Below are positions 42,669-52,303 of a stretch of 64,000 nt of DNA, in pieces (position 1 is the first letter of the stretch; each line of letters opens with the position of its first letter). Below the pieces are notes generated by a model, which saw only the letters and a program-made list of their open reading frames with translations, was not told the origin of the DNA and did no database searches. The position numbers and the translations under genes were made by a program. The DNA is taken from positions 57,269 through 121,268 of the forward strand of contig CAMVLT010000007.1 of the NCBI GenBank assembly GCA_947168395.1, written 5' to 3'. The stretch is from an uncultured Prevotellaceae bacterium. GTDB lineage: Bacteria; Bacteroidota; Bacteroidia; Bacteroidales; Bacteroidaceae.

Positions 42669-45497
42669 ATGAAGACGAAGAAATTCTTTGCTGTACTGCT
42701 GCTGACTGTGGTTGGCACAGTAACGATGGTGGCTCAGATGCAGATGCCGCAGATTCCTGTTGACCCCGATGTTCGCATTGGCAAGTTAGACAACGGACTG
42801 ACCTACTACATCCGTCACAACAACTGGCCCGAAAACCGTGCCGAGTTCTACATTGCCCAGAAGGTAGGCTCCATTCAGGAGGACGACAACCAGCGTGGTC
42901 TGGCTCATTTCCTGGAGCACATGGCCTTCAACGGCTCGAAGCATTTCAAGGGTAACGACCTGCTGCGCTGGTGTGAGAGCATCGGTGTGAAGTTCGGTAC
43001 CGACTTGAACGCCTACACCTCGATTGACCAGACGGTTTATAATATAAGTAATGTGCCCACGACCCGCGAGTCGATTGTCGACTCCTGCCTGATGATTCTG
43101 TGGGACTGGGCCGACGGTCTGCTCCTGGAACAGGAGGAGATTGAGAAGGAGCGCGGCGTCATCCACGAGGAGTGGAGACTGCGTACCTCGGCACAGATGC
43201 GTATGCTGGAGCGCGACCTGCCGAAACTCTATCCCGGTTCTAAGTACGGCTACCGCATGCCTATCGGTCTGATGGAGATTATCGACAACTTCGAGCGCCC
43301 ATTCTTGCAGGCTTACTACGAGAAGTGGTACCGTCCCGACAATCAGGGTATCATTGTGGTGGGCGACGTCGACGTTGACAAGGTGGAGCAGAAGATCAAG
43401 ACCATGTTCAGCCAGATAGCCAAGCCCGGCCCCGATGCTGCCAAGCTTGAGAAGGTCGACGTGCCCGACAATGCCGAGCCTATCGTCGTCATCGACAAGG
43501 ACAAGGAGCAGCGCATCGACATGGTCGAGGTGTTGTTCAAGCACGAGGCCATTCCCGACTCCGTGAAGGGTTCGCTGGAATACCTCGTGGCCAACTACCT
43601 GAAGAACGTGGCCCTCGGCATGCTGAACAGCCGCCTGAACGAGCTGGGCGAGAAGCCCGACTGTCCGTACCTGCAGGCCGGAGTGGGCGATGGTACCTAC
43701 CTGCTGTCGAAACCTAAGGATGCTTTTGAACTGAGCATCGTACCGAAGGATGGTCAGATGAACGCAGCCGTGAAGGCCGTCATCACCGAGGCACGCCGTG
43801 CCGCTGAGTTCGGCTTTACGCAGACAGAATACGGCCGTTCGAAGGCCAACACGCTGAGTTCGCTCGACAAGCAGTACTCCAATAAGGACAAGCGCTACAA
43901 CTCGCAGTTCGTGAACGAGTACGTGCAGCACTTCCTGGCCAATGAGCCCATCCCCTCGATTGACGACTATTATCAGCTCATGAAGCAGTTAGTGCCCGCT
44001 ATCCCTGTGGATGCCGTCAACGAGGTGATGAAGCAACTCATGCCGAAGAACGACTCGAACCTGGTGGTGCTGAACTTCAACCAGGAGAAGGATGGTGCCA
44101 TCTATCCGACGGAAGCCGGACTGCTTGGCGCCATCCGCGACGCCCGTGCCGAGCAGCTGACTGCCTGGGTGGACAACGTGAAGGACGAACCCCTGATGGC
44201 CACCCTGCCCACGTCTGGCAAGATTACGAAAGAAGTGAAGAACGACAAGTTCGGCTATTCTGAGCTGACGCTGTCGAACGGCGTGACGGTCGTGCTGAAG
44301 CAGACCGACCTGAAGAAGGACCAGGTGCTGCTGAGCGGCGAAGGCTGGGGCGGCTCATCGCTCTACGGTGAAAAAGACTTCGTGAATATCAAGATGTTCA
44401 ACGACGTGGTGGAAGCCAGCGGACTGGGTAACTTCATGCACACGGAGCTGACGAAGGCCCTGGCCGGAAAGATTGCCGGCGCTTCGCTGTCGATGAGCCA
44501 GCAGCGCACCAATATTAACGGTTCATCGACACCTACCGACGTGGAGACCATGCTGCAGTTGGTATACCTCTATATGACAGGTAATGTCAAGAAAGACCAG
44601 CAGTCGTTCGACCAGCTGATGAAGACCACCGAACTGCAGCTCAAGAACCGTCTGCTGCAGCCCGAGGCCGTCTTTGCCGACTCGCTGAGCCTCACCATCA
44701 CAAAGCACAACCCGCGTTTCAAGAACTTAGACGTCGCCGACCTAACACAGGTTGACTACGACCGCATTCTCGCGATGGCCAAGGAGCGCACGGCCAATGC
44801 CGCTGCCTTCACCTTCACCATCATCGGTAACTACGACGAGGCCAAGATCCGTCCGCTCGTCGAGCAGTACCTCGGCTCGCTGCCCGCCCAGAAGAAGATT
44901 GTGAAGGGCAAGGACGTATCGACCGACTATACTGGCAAGGTGGTGAACAACTTCAAGCACAAGGCCGAGACCCCGAAGGCCAATGCCGTACTGCACTGGT
45001 ACTCGAAGAAGGTTCCCTACTCGCTGGAGAACAGCATCCGTGCCCAAATGGTGGGTCAGGTACTCCAGATGGTTTATCTGAAGGAGATTCGCGAGGAAGC
45101 CAGCGCCGCCTATACCGTACAGGCTCAGGCCTCACTCGGCCGCGATGACTTCGGCGACGAGAGCATGATCCTGGCCTACTGCCCGATGAAGCCCGAGAAG
45201 GCCGACGTAGCTATCAGCATCATGCGCCGCGCCGTTCAGGACATGGCTGCCGGCAAGTGCGATGCCGACATGGTGACGAAGGTGAAGGAATACATGCTGA
45301 AGAACCACGCCGACCAGCTGAAGACCAACGGCTACTGGAGTGGCCGCATCGATGCCTGGCGCAAGTGGAAGCTCGACTTCCATACCGACTACGAGAAGAC
45401 CGTCCAGGCCATGACTCCCCAGAGCCTCTGCGCTTTCGTCGCCGAGGTGCTGAAGTCGGGCAACGAGGCCGAGATTGTCATGCTGCCGGCAGAATAA
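42669..45497 (+). CDS. Secreted M16-family zinc metallopeptidase
   Basis: 942 residues with signal peptide (MKTKKFFAVLLLTVVGTVTMVAQ). GLAHFLEHMAFNGSKHF is the inverted HxxEH zinc site; EEIEKERGVIHEEW provides the distal Glu. Four M16 modules, of which the second half (GYSELTLSNGVTVVLKQTD) lacks the zinc motif, as usual. It degrades peptides in the periplasm. Own promoter upstream; metK follows 28 bp later. Confidence 0.94.
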   Translation: MKTKKFFAVLLLTVVGTVTMVAQMQMPQIPVDPDVRIGKLDNGLTYYIRHNNWPENRAEFYIAQKVGSIQEDDNQRGLAHFLEHMAFNGSKHFKGNDLLRWCESIGVKFGTDLNAYTSIDQTVYNISNVPTTRESIVDSCLMILWDWADGLLLEQEEIEKERGVIHEEWRLRTSAQMRMLERDLPKLYPGSKYGYRMPIGLMEIIDNFERPFLQAYYEKWYRPDNQGIIVVGDVDVDKVEQKIKTMFSQIAKPGPDAAKLEKVDVPDNAEPIVVIDKDKEQRIDMVEVLFKHEAIPDSVKGSLEYLVANYLKNVALGMLNSRLNELGEKPDCPYLQAGVGDGTYLLSKPKDAFELSIVPKDGQMNAAVKAVITEARRAAEFGFTQTEYGRSKANTLSSLDKQYSNKDKRYNSQFVNEYVQHFLANEPIPSIDDYYQLMKQLVPAIPVDAVNEVMKQLMPKNDSNLVVLNFNQEKDGAIYPTEAGLLGAIRDARAEQLTAWVDNVKDEPLMATLPTSGKITKEVKNDKFGYSELTLSNGVTVVLKQTDLKKDQVLLSGEGWGGSSLYGEKDFVNIKMFNDVVEASGLGNFMHTELTKALAGKIAGASLSMSQQRTNINGSSTPTDVETMLQLVYLYMTGNVKKDQQSFDQLMKTTELQLKNRLLQPEAVFADSLSLTITKHNPRFKNLDVADLTQVDYDRILAMAKERTANAAAFTFTIIGNYDEAKIRPLVEQYLGSLPAQKKIVKGKDVSTDYTGKVVNNFKHKAETPKANAVLHWYSKKVPYSLENSIRAQMVGQVLQMVYLKEIREEASAAYTVQAQASLGRDDFGDESMILAYCPMKPEKADVAISIMRRAVQDMAAGKCDADMVTKVKEYMLKNHADQLKTNGYWSGRIDAWRKWKLDFHTDYEKTVQAMTPQSLCAFVAEVLKSGNEAEIVMLPAE

Positions 45498-45525
45498 ATA
45501 GTAAATAGTCAAATAGCACATATCG

Positions 45526-46782
45526 ATGAGTTATCTGTTTTCGTCAGAATCAGTGTCTGAAGGCCATCCCGACAAGGTGGCCGACCAGATAAGCGATGCC
45601 ATACTGGACCAGTTCCTGGCGTACGACCCGAAGGCCCGCGTAGCCTGCGAGTCGTTCGTCACAACTGGTCAGGTGGTGCTCATGGGCGAGGTGAGCAGCG
45701 ATGTTTACATCGACCTGCAGACCATCGCCCGTAACACAATCAACAAGATAGGCTATACGAAGGCCGAGTACCAGTTCGACGGCAACTCATGCGGCATCCT
45801 CAGTGCCATCCATGAACAGAGCCAGGACATCAACCGTGGCGTCGACCGCGAGGATGAGGACGAACAGGGTGCCGGCGACCAGGGTATGATGTTCGGTTAC
45901 GCCACCAATGAGACGGAGAGCTACATGCCCGTCTCGCTCGACTTGGCTCACCTCATCATGCGCACATTGGCCGACATCCGCAAGGAGGGCAAAGAGATGA
46001 CCTACCTGCGTCCTGACGCCAAGAGCCAGGTTACCGTGCAATATAGCGATGAAGGCATTCCCGAGCGCATCGACACCATCGTCGTCTCTACCCAGCACGA
46101 TGAATTCGACACGGACGAACGAATGCTGACCCGCATCAAGGACGATGTCATCAACATCCTCATGCCAAGGGTGAAGCAGCATATACACTCGCAGAAGGTG
46201 CTCGACCTCTTCGGCCTCGACATCAAGTACTACGTTAACCCGACGGGCAAGTTCGTCATTGGCGGACCTCACGGCGACACAGGCTTGACGGGCCGTAAGA
46301 TTATCGTCGACACCTACGGCGGCAAGGGTGCCCACGGCGGCGGTGCATTCTCGGGCAAGGACTCGTCGAAGGTGGACCGCTCGGCTGCATACGCTGCCCG
46401 CCACATTGCCAAAAACATGGTGGCAGCAGGCGTCAGCGACGAGATGCTGGTACAAATCAGCTATGCCATCGGCGTGGCCCGTCCCATGAACATCTATGTC
46501 AACACCTACGGCCGTTCCCACGTCAACATGACCGACGGCGAGATAGCCAAAAAGATAGAAAAGCTGTTCGACCTGCGCCCGAAAGCCATCGAGCGCTCGC
46601 TGAAACTACGCCAGCCGATGTATCTTGAGACGGCTGCCTACGGCCACATGGGCCGTAAGTCGGAGGTTGTGAAGAAGGTGTTCACCAGCCACTATCACGA
46701 CACCAAGGCAATAGATGTCGAACTGTTCACATGGGAAAAGCTCGACCGTGTGGATGACATCAAACGTGAGTTTTGGAAATGA
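45526..46782 (+). CDS. metK: S-adenosylmethionine synthetase
   Basis: 418 residues. [26 protein letters not shown]-type N-terminal motif and [17 protein letters not shown] loop identify MetK, which makes SAM from methionine and ATP. It is longer than the E. coli enzyme through an acidic insertion ([18 protein letters not shown]), normal for this phylum. Its stop overlaps the DUF4271 start by ATGA. Confidence 0.97.
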   Translation: MSYLFSSESVSEGHPDKVADQISDAILDQFLAYDPKARVACESFVTTGQVVLMGEVSSDVYIDLQTIARNTINKIGYTKAEYQFDGNSCGILSAIHEQSQDINRGVDREDEDEQGAGDQGMMFGYATNETESYMPVSLDLAHLIMRTLADIRKEGKEMTYLRPDAKSQVTVQYSDEGIPERIDTIVVSTQHDEFDTDERMLTRIKDDVINILMPRVKQHIHSQKVLDLFGLDIKYYVNPTGKFVIGGPHGDTGLTGRKIIVDTYGGKGAHGGGAFSGKDSSKVDRSAAYAARHIAKNMVAAGVSDEMLVQISYAIGVARPMNIYVNTYGRSHVNMTDGEIAKKIEKLFDLRPKAIERSLKLRQPMYLETAAYGHMGRKSEVVKKVFTSHYHDTKAIDVELFTWEKLDRVDDIKREFWK

Positions 46783-47627
46783 CTGACAGCTTATCGGTTA
46801 ATGATACCATCTGTTTCCTCTTCCCGCCGGAAGAGGCGGCGAGTGGGCTTGATGTCAATCTGCCCCAGTACTACCGCGAGTCGTTCTTTGCCAAGGACTC
46901 CCTGCTGCACCCCGAACTGAAGGGCGGACGCTTCGGCATTGCCGGCGACCCAGTACCCTACACAGTACGCAACGACAACGCCATCACCTGCATGCTCATC
47001 TTTTGCTTCGTGATGGCGTTAGTGTCGTTTGCCCACTCCAGCCAATACATCCTTCGCCAGCTGAGGGACTTCCTCTACATCCCCCGTACCAGCAACCCCA
47101 ACGACGCGGATCCGAGCAACAGGTTCCAGCTCTTTCTCAGCCTCCAGACCTGCCTGCTGCTGGCCATCATCTATTTCTTTTATATCAACCACTATGTAAC
47201 CGGCACCTTCGTGCTCGACACCCCCTACGAGATTATCGGCATCTTCTTCGGCATCATCATTGCCTACTTCATCGCAAAGGACATCGTCTACAGCATCGTG
47301 AACAACGTCTTCTTCGGTAGTAAAAAAAACAGACACTGGATTTGGACGCTCACCTTCATCACCGCCCTCGAAGGCATTGCTCTCTTCCCGGCGGTCATAT
47401 TGCAGGTCTACTTCAACCTTCCGATGCAAAATGTAGTATATTACTTCATTTTTATTCTCGTTTTAACCAAAATACTGACATTTTACAAGTGCTGGGTCAT
47501 CTTTTTTAGGCAAATTAGTGTTTATCTGCAAATTATTTTGTACCTTTGTGCCCTCGAAATCATACCACTGTTGTCGCTTATCGGCATTATGGTATTGATA
47601 ACCGACCGATTAAAAGTAAACTTTTAG
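46779..47627 (+). CDS. DUF4271 multi-pass membrane protein
   Basis: 282 residues from the ATG overlapping the metK stop; the track uses a TTG two codons earlier. Seven or so hydrophobic helices ([37 protein letters not shown]; ...). Bacteroidota-specific family usually next to hemD, as here, with unknown role. A TACCTTTG box within its 3' end (about 47541) could be a promoter for hemD. Confidence 0.82.
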   Translation: MTDSLSVNDTICFLFPPEEAASGLDVNLPQYYRESFFAKDSLLHPELKGGRFGIAGDPVPYTVRNDNAITCMLIFCFVMALVSFAHSSQYILRQLRDFLYIPRTSNPNDADPSNRFQLFLSLQTCLLLAIIYFFYINHYVTGTFVLDTPYEIIGIFFGIIIAYFIAKDIVYSIVNNVFFGSKKNRHWIWTLTFITALEGIALFPAVILQVYFNLPMQNVVYYFIFILVLTKILTFYKCWVIFFRQISVYLQIILYLCALEIIPLLSLIGIMVLITDRLKVNF

Positions 47628-47639
47628 GACACAAACGAA

Positions 47640-48389
47640 ATGATTAAGAAGATTTTGGTTTCGCAGCCGAAGCCCACAAGCGAGAAGTCGCCCTATTTTG
47701 ACATCGCGACGAAGTTTGACGTAGAACTGGTATTCCGCCCGTTTATTAAGGTGGAAGGAATGTCGGCCAAGGAGTTTCGTACCCAGAAAGTCAACATTCT
47801 GGACTACACCGCCGTCATTTTCACCTCTCGTCACGCCATTGATCATTTCTTCACACTGGCCAAAGAACTGCGTATCAACATACCCGAGGACATGAAGTAC
47901 TTCTGCGTCACCGAGACCATTGCCCTCTATATCCAGAAGTACGTGCAGTACCGCAAGCGCAAGGTGTTCTTCGGCTCCACGGGCCGCATTGACGACCTCC
48001 TGCCCACTATGGTGAAGCACAAGACCGAGAAGTATCTGGTGCCCATGAGCGACGTACATAACGACTCCATCTCCAAACTCCTCGACTCGAAAAAGCTCAA
48101 CCATTGCGAGTGCGTCATGTACAAGACCGTCAGCAACGACTTCACCCCCGAAGAGGTTGAGAACTTCGACTACGACATGCTTATCTTCTTCAGCCCGTCA
48201 GGCATCGAGGCCCTGACCAAGAACTTCCCCGAGTTCAATCAAGGCGATATTGCCATTGCCACCTTCGGTCCTGCTACGGCCAAAGCAGCCAAAGAAGCCG
48301 GACTCCGACTCGACATTGAGGCTCCTAACGAGAAATACCCCTCCATGACGGGAGCCCTCCAGCACTACCTGTTTGAGGTTGAAGATTGA
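47640..48389 (+). CDS. hemD: Uroporphyrinogen-III synthase
   Basis: 249 residues. Low sequence conservation is typical, but KKILVSQPKPTSEKSPYFDIA, DYTAVIFTSRHAIDHFF and DMLIFFSPSGIEALTKNFP are the Bacteroidota HemD landmarks. It cyclises hydroxymethylbilane in haem and corrinoid synthesis. Lies between DUF4271 and rnpA, a conserved order in the order Bacteroidales as I recall. Confidence 0.88.
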   Translation: MIKKILVSQPKPTSEKSPYFDIATKFDVELVFRPFIKVEGMSAKEFRTQKVNILDYTAVIFTSRHAIDHFFTLAKELRINIPEDMKYFCVTETIALYIQKYVQYRKRKVFFGSTGRIDDLLPTMVKHKTEKYLVPMSDVHNDSISKLLDSKKLNHCECVMYKTVSNDFTPEEVENFDYDMLIFFSPSGIEALTKNFPEFNQGDIAIATFGPATAKAAKEAGLRLDIEAPNEKYPSMTGALQHYLFEVED

Positions 48390-48399
48390 AGGTTGAGCG

Positions 48400-48789
48400 T
48401 TGAAGGCTAAAGGTTTCCCCAAGCGGGAGCACATAGTCAGCACAAGGCTGATAGAGACGCTCTTCGGCAGCGGCAGCCAGTCGATGGCCGCCTACCCGCT
48501 GAGAGCCGTCTTTCGGTTGGCACCACGCCAACTCTCCGGAGTACCAGTGCAGGTACTCCTTAGCGTACCCAAGAAACGATTCAAGCATGCCGTCGACCGC
48601 AACCGCGTAAAGCGGCAGTTGCGCGAGGCCTACCGTCAGCACAAGCAGCAGCTTTGTGATGCTATTTCCGCAGAGCACACCCTCCTGCTGGCCTTCGTGT
48701 GGCAGTCCGACCGTCTGAGCCCCTCGGCCATCGTTACCGAGCGGATGGAAAAGCTGCTATGCCGCATAGTTGAGAAAGTAAAGCCATGA
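48400..48789 (+). CDS. rnpA: Ribonuclease P protein component
   Basis: 129 residues. [24 protein letters not shown] holds the RNR motif that binds the RNase P RNA. No ATG is available; TTG at 48400 is the best start ([14 protein letters not shown]), ten bases after hemD in a stretch of repeated GTTGAAG-like words. The stop overlaps yidD by ATGA. Confidence 0.93.
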   Translation: MKAKGFPKREHIVSTRLIETLFGSGSQSMAAYPLRAVFRLAPRQLSGVPVQVLLSVPKKRFKHAVDRNRVKRQLREAYRQHKQQLCDAISAEHTLLLAFVWQSDRLSPSAIVTERMEKLLCRIVEKVKP

Positions 48790-49016
48790 ACCCCGTCTCA
48801 CGTTTCCTCTCCTGGCTCCTGGTGCTCCCCATCCGCGCCTACCAGACGTTCCTGTCGCCTCTTCTCGGCCCCTCCTGTCGTTTCACCCCCACCTGTAGCG
48901 AGTACGCCCGCCAAGCCATCTTGAAGCACGGTCCCATCAAGGGCCTCGCCCTCGCCATCTGGCGAATATTAAGATGCAACCCTTGGGGCGGCTCTGGCTA
49001 CGACCCCGTACCCTGA
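48786..49016 (+). CDS. yidD: Membrane protein insertion efficiency factor YidD
   Basis: 76 residues; [21 protein letters not shown] with its three Cys and the C-terminal [13 protein letters not shown] are diagnostic. It assists YidC/SecYEG-dependent insertion. Translationally coupled to rnpA. Confidence 0.96.
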   Translation: MNPVSRFLSWLLVLPIRAYQTFLSPLLGPSCRFTPTCSEYARQAILKHGPIKGLALAIWRILRCNPWGGSGYDPVP

Positions 49017-49074
49017 TTGCAATCCCTATTGCAAATTATCCATACTTCTTCATTCATAATTCGCAATTATTTAC

Positions 49075-49082
49075 TATCTTTG
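49075..49082 (+). promoter_or_regulatory. -7 box (TATCTTTG) of the aldose epimerase-like gene
   Basis: TATCTTTG 39 bp before the ATG at 49122. The TTTG box is not clear. Confidence 0.6.
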
Positions 49083-49121
49083 TAGCGCAAAATGATGATA
49101 CACGATTAAGAATGAAGAACT

Positions 49122-49976
49122 ATGATTGAACTGAAAAATGAAATGTTGGCGGTTCGCGTAGCCGAAATGGGAGCCGAGCTCCAGAGTGTGAAGGACAGTG
49201 AGGGTAGAGAGTATTTGTGGCAGGCTGGGGAGCAATGGCCCAGACATTCGCCCGTATTATTTCCTATCGTCTGTAGTGTGAACAATAATACATACGTGGT
49301 TGATGGTAAGGAGTATCACCTGCCCCGTCATGGTTTTGCACGCGACATGGAGTTTTCCGTCATCAGACAGACGGAGGAGAAAGTGACGCTGGCCCTACAT
49401 GAATCGGAGGAGTCGCTGAAGGTGTATCCTTATCGTTTCAACCTGGCCATCACTTATCGTTTAGAGGGCAACAAGGTACACGTCATCTGGCATGTGGAGA
49501 ACACAGACAGCCGGGATATTCACTTCCAGATAGGCGGACACCCCGCCTTCAACATGCCTGGCGGAAAACTGGAGGGGATGATTAAGCTGGACTGCGAAGA
49601 GCCGATGGATGCACTGAAGAGCTATGCCGACGGTAGCCATGACATGGTGGAGGTACCATTGGAGGCTGACAGGGGAATTCTGGAAATCGGCAACAACTTC
49701 TTCCGCAACGACTCGGTGAAGATTCACAAGTGCCAAACGCACCGTGCCATGCTGATGGATACCACTGGTGAGCCCGCTGTGACGGTAGATTACAAGGCAC
49801 CAGTCTGCGCCTTTTGGAGTCCGTACGGCAAACAGGCTCCTTTCGTCTGCATAGAACCTTGGTATGGCATTGGCGACCCAAGGGACTTCAAAGGCGAGTT
49901 CAAGGACAAGCCCTTGATGAATCATCTGCAGCCTGGAGCCTCATTCATGAGCAGATATACCATCACTATAGGGTGA
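49122..49976 (+). CDS. Aldose 1-epimerase-family protein (LacX-like)
   Basis: 284 residues, beta-sandwich galactose-mutarotase fold: EMGAELQSVKDSEGREYLWQ, RHGFARDMEFSV with its active-site His region, and QIGGHPAFNMPGG. Family members interconvert sugar anomers or bind phosphorylated hexoses; the exact sugar is unknown. It ends inside a hairpin shared with the convergent comM gene. Confidence 0.88.
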   Translation: MIELKNEMLAVRVAEMGAELQSVKDSEGREYLWQAGEQWPRHSPVLFPIVCSVNNNTYVVDGKEYHLPRHGFARDMEFSVIRQTEEKVTLALHESEESLKVYPYRFNLAITYRLEGNKVHVIWHVENTDSRDIHFQIGGHPAFNMPGGKLEGMIKLDCEEPMDALKSYADGSHDMVEVPLEADRGILEIGNNFFRNDSVKIHKCQTHRAMLMDTTGEPAVTVDYKAPVCAFWSPYGKQAPFVCIEPWYGIGDPRDFKGEFKDKPLMNHLQPGASFMSRYTITIG

Positions 49977-49992
49977 CTTCTTCAAGTCACCC
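49971..49992. terminator. Bidirectional hairpin at the aldose epimerase/comM junction
   Basis: GGGTGACTT-CTTC-AAGTCACCC, a perfect 9-bp stem that contains the stop codons of both convergent genes. No long T-run on either side. Confidence 0.6.
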
Positions 49993-51532
49993 CTCTCTCC
50001 GCCCAGTCGCCTCTGTCAAGGTTGCGATAGCCGATAGCTTCAGCTATGTGCTGGCTTAGGACGTTCTCTGAACCTTCCAAGTCGGCAATGGTTCTTGCCA
50101 CCTTCAGGATGCGACTGTAGGCCCTGGCCGACAACTTTAACCGCTCCATCGCCATTCGCAGCATATCCATAGATGCAGCGTCAGGTTCTGCGAATTGGTG
50201 CAACATTCGTTCGGTCATCTGAGCGTTGCAATGAATACCTTTGAAATCCTTGAAGCGAGCCTCTTGGATTTGCCTTGCCTTAATCACCCTCTCACGTATC
50301 TTTTCGCTTGGTTCTCCAGGCTTCATCTCAGTCAAGGCAGCAAAGGGCACTGCCTGAAGCTCGCAATGAATGTCGATGCGGTCGAGCAAAGGGCCGGAAA
50401 TCTTGTTCATATAGCGCTGAATCTGTCCAGGAGAGCAGACACAATGATGTGTTGGGTCGCCATAGTACCCGCAGGGGCAGGGGTTCATGGACGCGATCAT
50501 CATGAAGGAACAGGGGTACTCAACATTGTACTTGGCACGACTGATGGTAATCTTGCAGTCCTCCAAGGGCTGACGCAGCACTTCGAGGACGCTGCGCGAC
50601 AGCTCAGGAAGTTCGTCCAGGAAGAGCACGCCATTGTGGGCCAGCGATATCTCACCTGGCTGTGCATTCTGACCGCCACCAACGAGTGCTACCTGCGAAA
50701 TGGTGTGATGAGGGGCTCGGAAAGGGCGTTGCGAGATGAGCGACGTGCCGCGATTCAGTCTGCCCGCCACCGAGTGAATCTGGGTGGTCTCTAAGCTCTC
50801 GGCCAGCGAGAGCGGAGGCAGGATGCTGGGCAGCCGCTTGGCCATCATGGACTTGCCGCTGCCTGGCGGGCCTATCATAATCAGGTTGTGACCTCCTGCA
50901 GCAGCTACCTCGAGCGCACGTTTCACGCTCTCCTGACCTTTGACATCGGCAAAGTCGAGCTCAAAGTCGTACTGCCGTTCGTAAAACTCCTTTCGGGTGT
51001 CTATCCTCGTCGGCTCATACGTCTGGGCACCATTGAAAAACTGGATGACATCAGTCAGCGACTCCATGCCATACACGTCCAAATTGTTGACAACGGCAGC
51101 TTCGCGGATGTTCTGGACGGGCACTATCAGCCCCTTGAACTTCTCCTTCCTGGCACGGATGGCTATGGGAAGCGCACCACGGATGGGCTGCAGCTTGCCG
51201 TCAAGCCCTATTTCGCCCACAAGCATGTATTCCGCCAGCCGTGCGCTGTCAATCTTGTTGTCGGCAGCCAGGATTCCAATAGCCAAAGGCAGGTCATAGC
51301 CAGAACCCTCCTTCTTGATGTCGGCAGGCGACAAGTTGATGGTCAGGTCAGCTACAGGCATTTTGAAGCCATTATTCTGTATGGCGGCCTTAATGCGGTC
51401 GTAACTCTCCTTGACGGATGTATCGGCTAATCCCGACAGACGGAACATCACCCCTCGGGTCATATTAACTTCAACCGTTATTGTATTGGCTTCCAGACCG
51501 TTAATTGCTGCTGTATATGTCTTTGCAAGCAT
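49982..51532 (-). CDS. comM: YifB/ComM-family Mg-chelatase-like AAA+ ATPase
   Basis: 516 residues. N-terminal Lon-protease-like ChlI domain, central AAA+ with GPPGSGKSMMAKRLP and Walker B LFLDELPEL, the NPCPCGYYGD-HHCVCSPGQI Cys cluster, and C-terminal Mg-chelatase domain. ComM is a branch-migration helicase in natural transformation of proteobacteria. The 5' end and promoter region of this gene exist a second time, decayed, at 61197-61294 beyond the island. Confidence 0.93.
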   Translation of the reverse strand: MLAKTYTAAINGLEANTITVEVNMTRGVMFRLSGLADTSVKESYDRIKAAIQNNGFKMPVADLTINLSPADIKKEGSGYDLPLAIGILAADNKIDSARLAEYMLVGEIGLDGKLQPIRGALPIAIRARKEKFKGLIVPVQNIREAAVVNNLDVYGMESLTDVIQFFNGAQTYEPTRIDTRKEFYERQYDFELDFADVKGQESVKRALEVAAAGGHNLIMIGPPGSGKSMMAKRLPSILPPLSLAESLETTQIHSVAGRLNRGTSLISQRPFRAPHHTISQVALVGGGQNAQPGEISLAHNGVLFLDELPELSRSVLEVLRQPLEDCKITISRAKYNVEYPCSFMMIASMNPCPCGYYGDPTHHCVCSPGQIQRYMNKISGPLLDRIDIHCELQAVPFAALTEMKPGEPSEKIRERVIKARQIQEARFKDFKGIHCNAQMTERMLHQFAEPDAASMDMLRMAMERLKLSARAYSRILKVARTIADLEGSENVLSQHIAEAIGYRNLDRGDWAERGVT

Positions 51533-51569
51533 AATCTTGTGTATCTTTTCGGCAAAGATACAACTTTTT
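51510..51569. repeat. Left boundary repeat of the island (comM 5' end)
   Basis: These 60 bp (GCTGTATATGTCTTTGCAAG...) are repeated exactly and in the same orientation at 61235-61294. They comprise the first codons of comM and its upstream region. Confidence 0.9.
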
Positions 51570-51681
51570 CTCGTAATACAATAAAGGTAGATGCTTTTTT
51601 ATTTAAAATAGGTTAATTATTTTGTTATGAGAGGATAATCACATATTATTCACTACATTTGCAAACTAAAAAGTCTTGTGT

Positions 51682-52197
51682 ATGAACATCAAAAAGATAA
51701 TAAGGTCTTTCTTCGGACTAAACAAAGTTTCTCATATTGAGGAGGCTTTCATTCAAGAGGGGAAAGAACATCAGTTGATTAATTTGGAAACGCTGGAATA
51801 TCTGGTGATTCCGCAACATTGTTTTGTAACGTGTTCCGGTCGGCCAGACAAAGACCCTTGGATTGATAGCATTGAACTATTGAAAGATCGTGCCCACTTA
51901 TTATCAGACACAGATAAGCAGGCTTTAGATGTCAAGAGTTACGAAGATGTCAACGTGAAGTGGGTCTTTTACCAGTTTCCACAGCCACAGAGAAGTAAGA
52001 TGGCTTATTACGGAATGATGATTCGTCGCGCAGGAGGTTATAAGACCTACTATACACTTGACAGAGGTGCAGATGATCATGAATTATTATTCAGCAAATG
52101 CGACGAGATTGGACGTACAGTTCTTTGTCCCTATAAGGGAGAACAAAACCCTGAAGCATTCATTGATTATGTGCTGAAATATACTCAGGAAAAATAA
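51682..52197 (+). CDS. Unknown island protein, paralogue of the 56476-57045 product
   Basis: 171 residues from ATG 51682; the track's TTG two codons earlier is less likely. No known domain is recognised. The C-terminal two thirds align with the minus-strand gene at 56476: NVKWVFYQFPQPQRSKMAYYG against NLKYAFYEFPLPIKEPQAYYG, YYTLDRGAD against YYTLEMASD, and CPYKGEQNPEAFIDYVLKY against GPYEGELSALAFMQFVLEY. Soluble, with a basic amphipathic N-terminus. AT-rich compared with comM. TACATTTG at 51654 is a possible -7 box. Confidence 0.72.
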   Translation: MNIKKIIRSFFGLNKVSHIEEAFIQEGKEHQLINLETLEYLVIPQHCFVTCSGRPDKDPWIDSIELLKDRAHLLSDTDKQALDVKSYEDVNVKWVFYQFPQPQRSKMAYYGMMIRRAGGYKTYYTLDRGADDHELLFSKCDEIGRTVLCPYKGEQNPEAFIDYVLKYTQEK

Positions 52198-52232
52198 TAC
52201 ATGTCATAGTTGGGTGAAAAAGGCAAAATTTC

Positions 52233-52264
52233 TTTGCAAATATCATTCTTCTTATGTAAATTTG
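52233..52264 (+). promoter_or_regulatory. Promoter of the island metalloprotease gene
   Basis: TTTG (52233-52236), 20 bp, TAAATTTG (52257-52264), 39 bp before the ATG. Confidence 0.8.
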
Positions 52265-52303
52265 CAGTCGAAATAAGTAATAATAACTAAAAAACAAAAG
52301 ATT

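Noticed and set aside
42786-43931. Leftward 381-residue ORF opposite the M16 protease
   Set aside because: Shadow of a confidently identified gene; composition is that of antisense reading, rich in Val, Leu and His.
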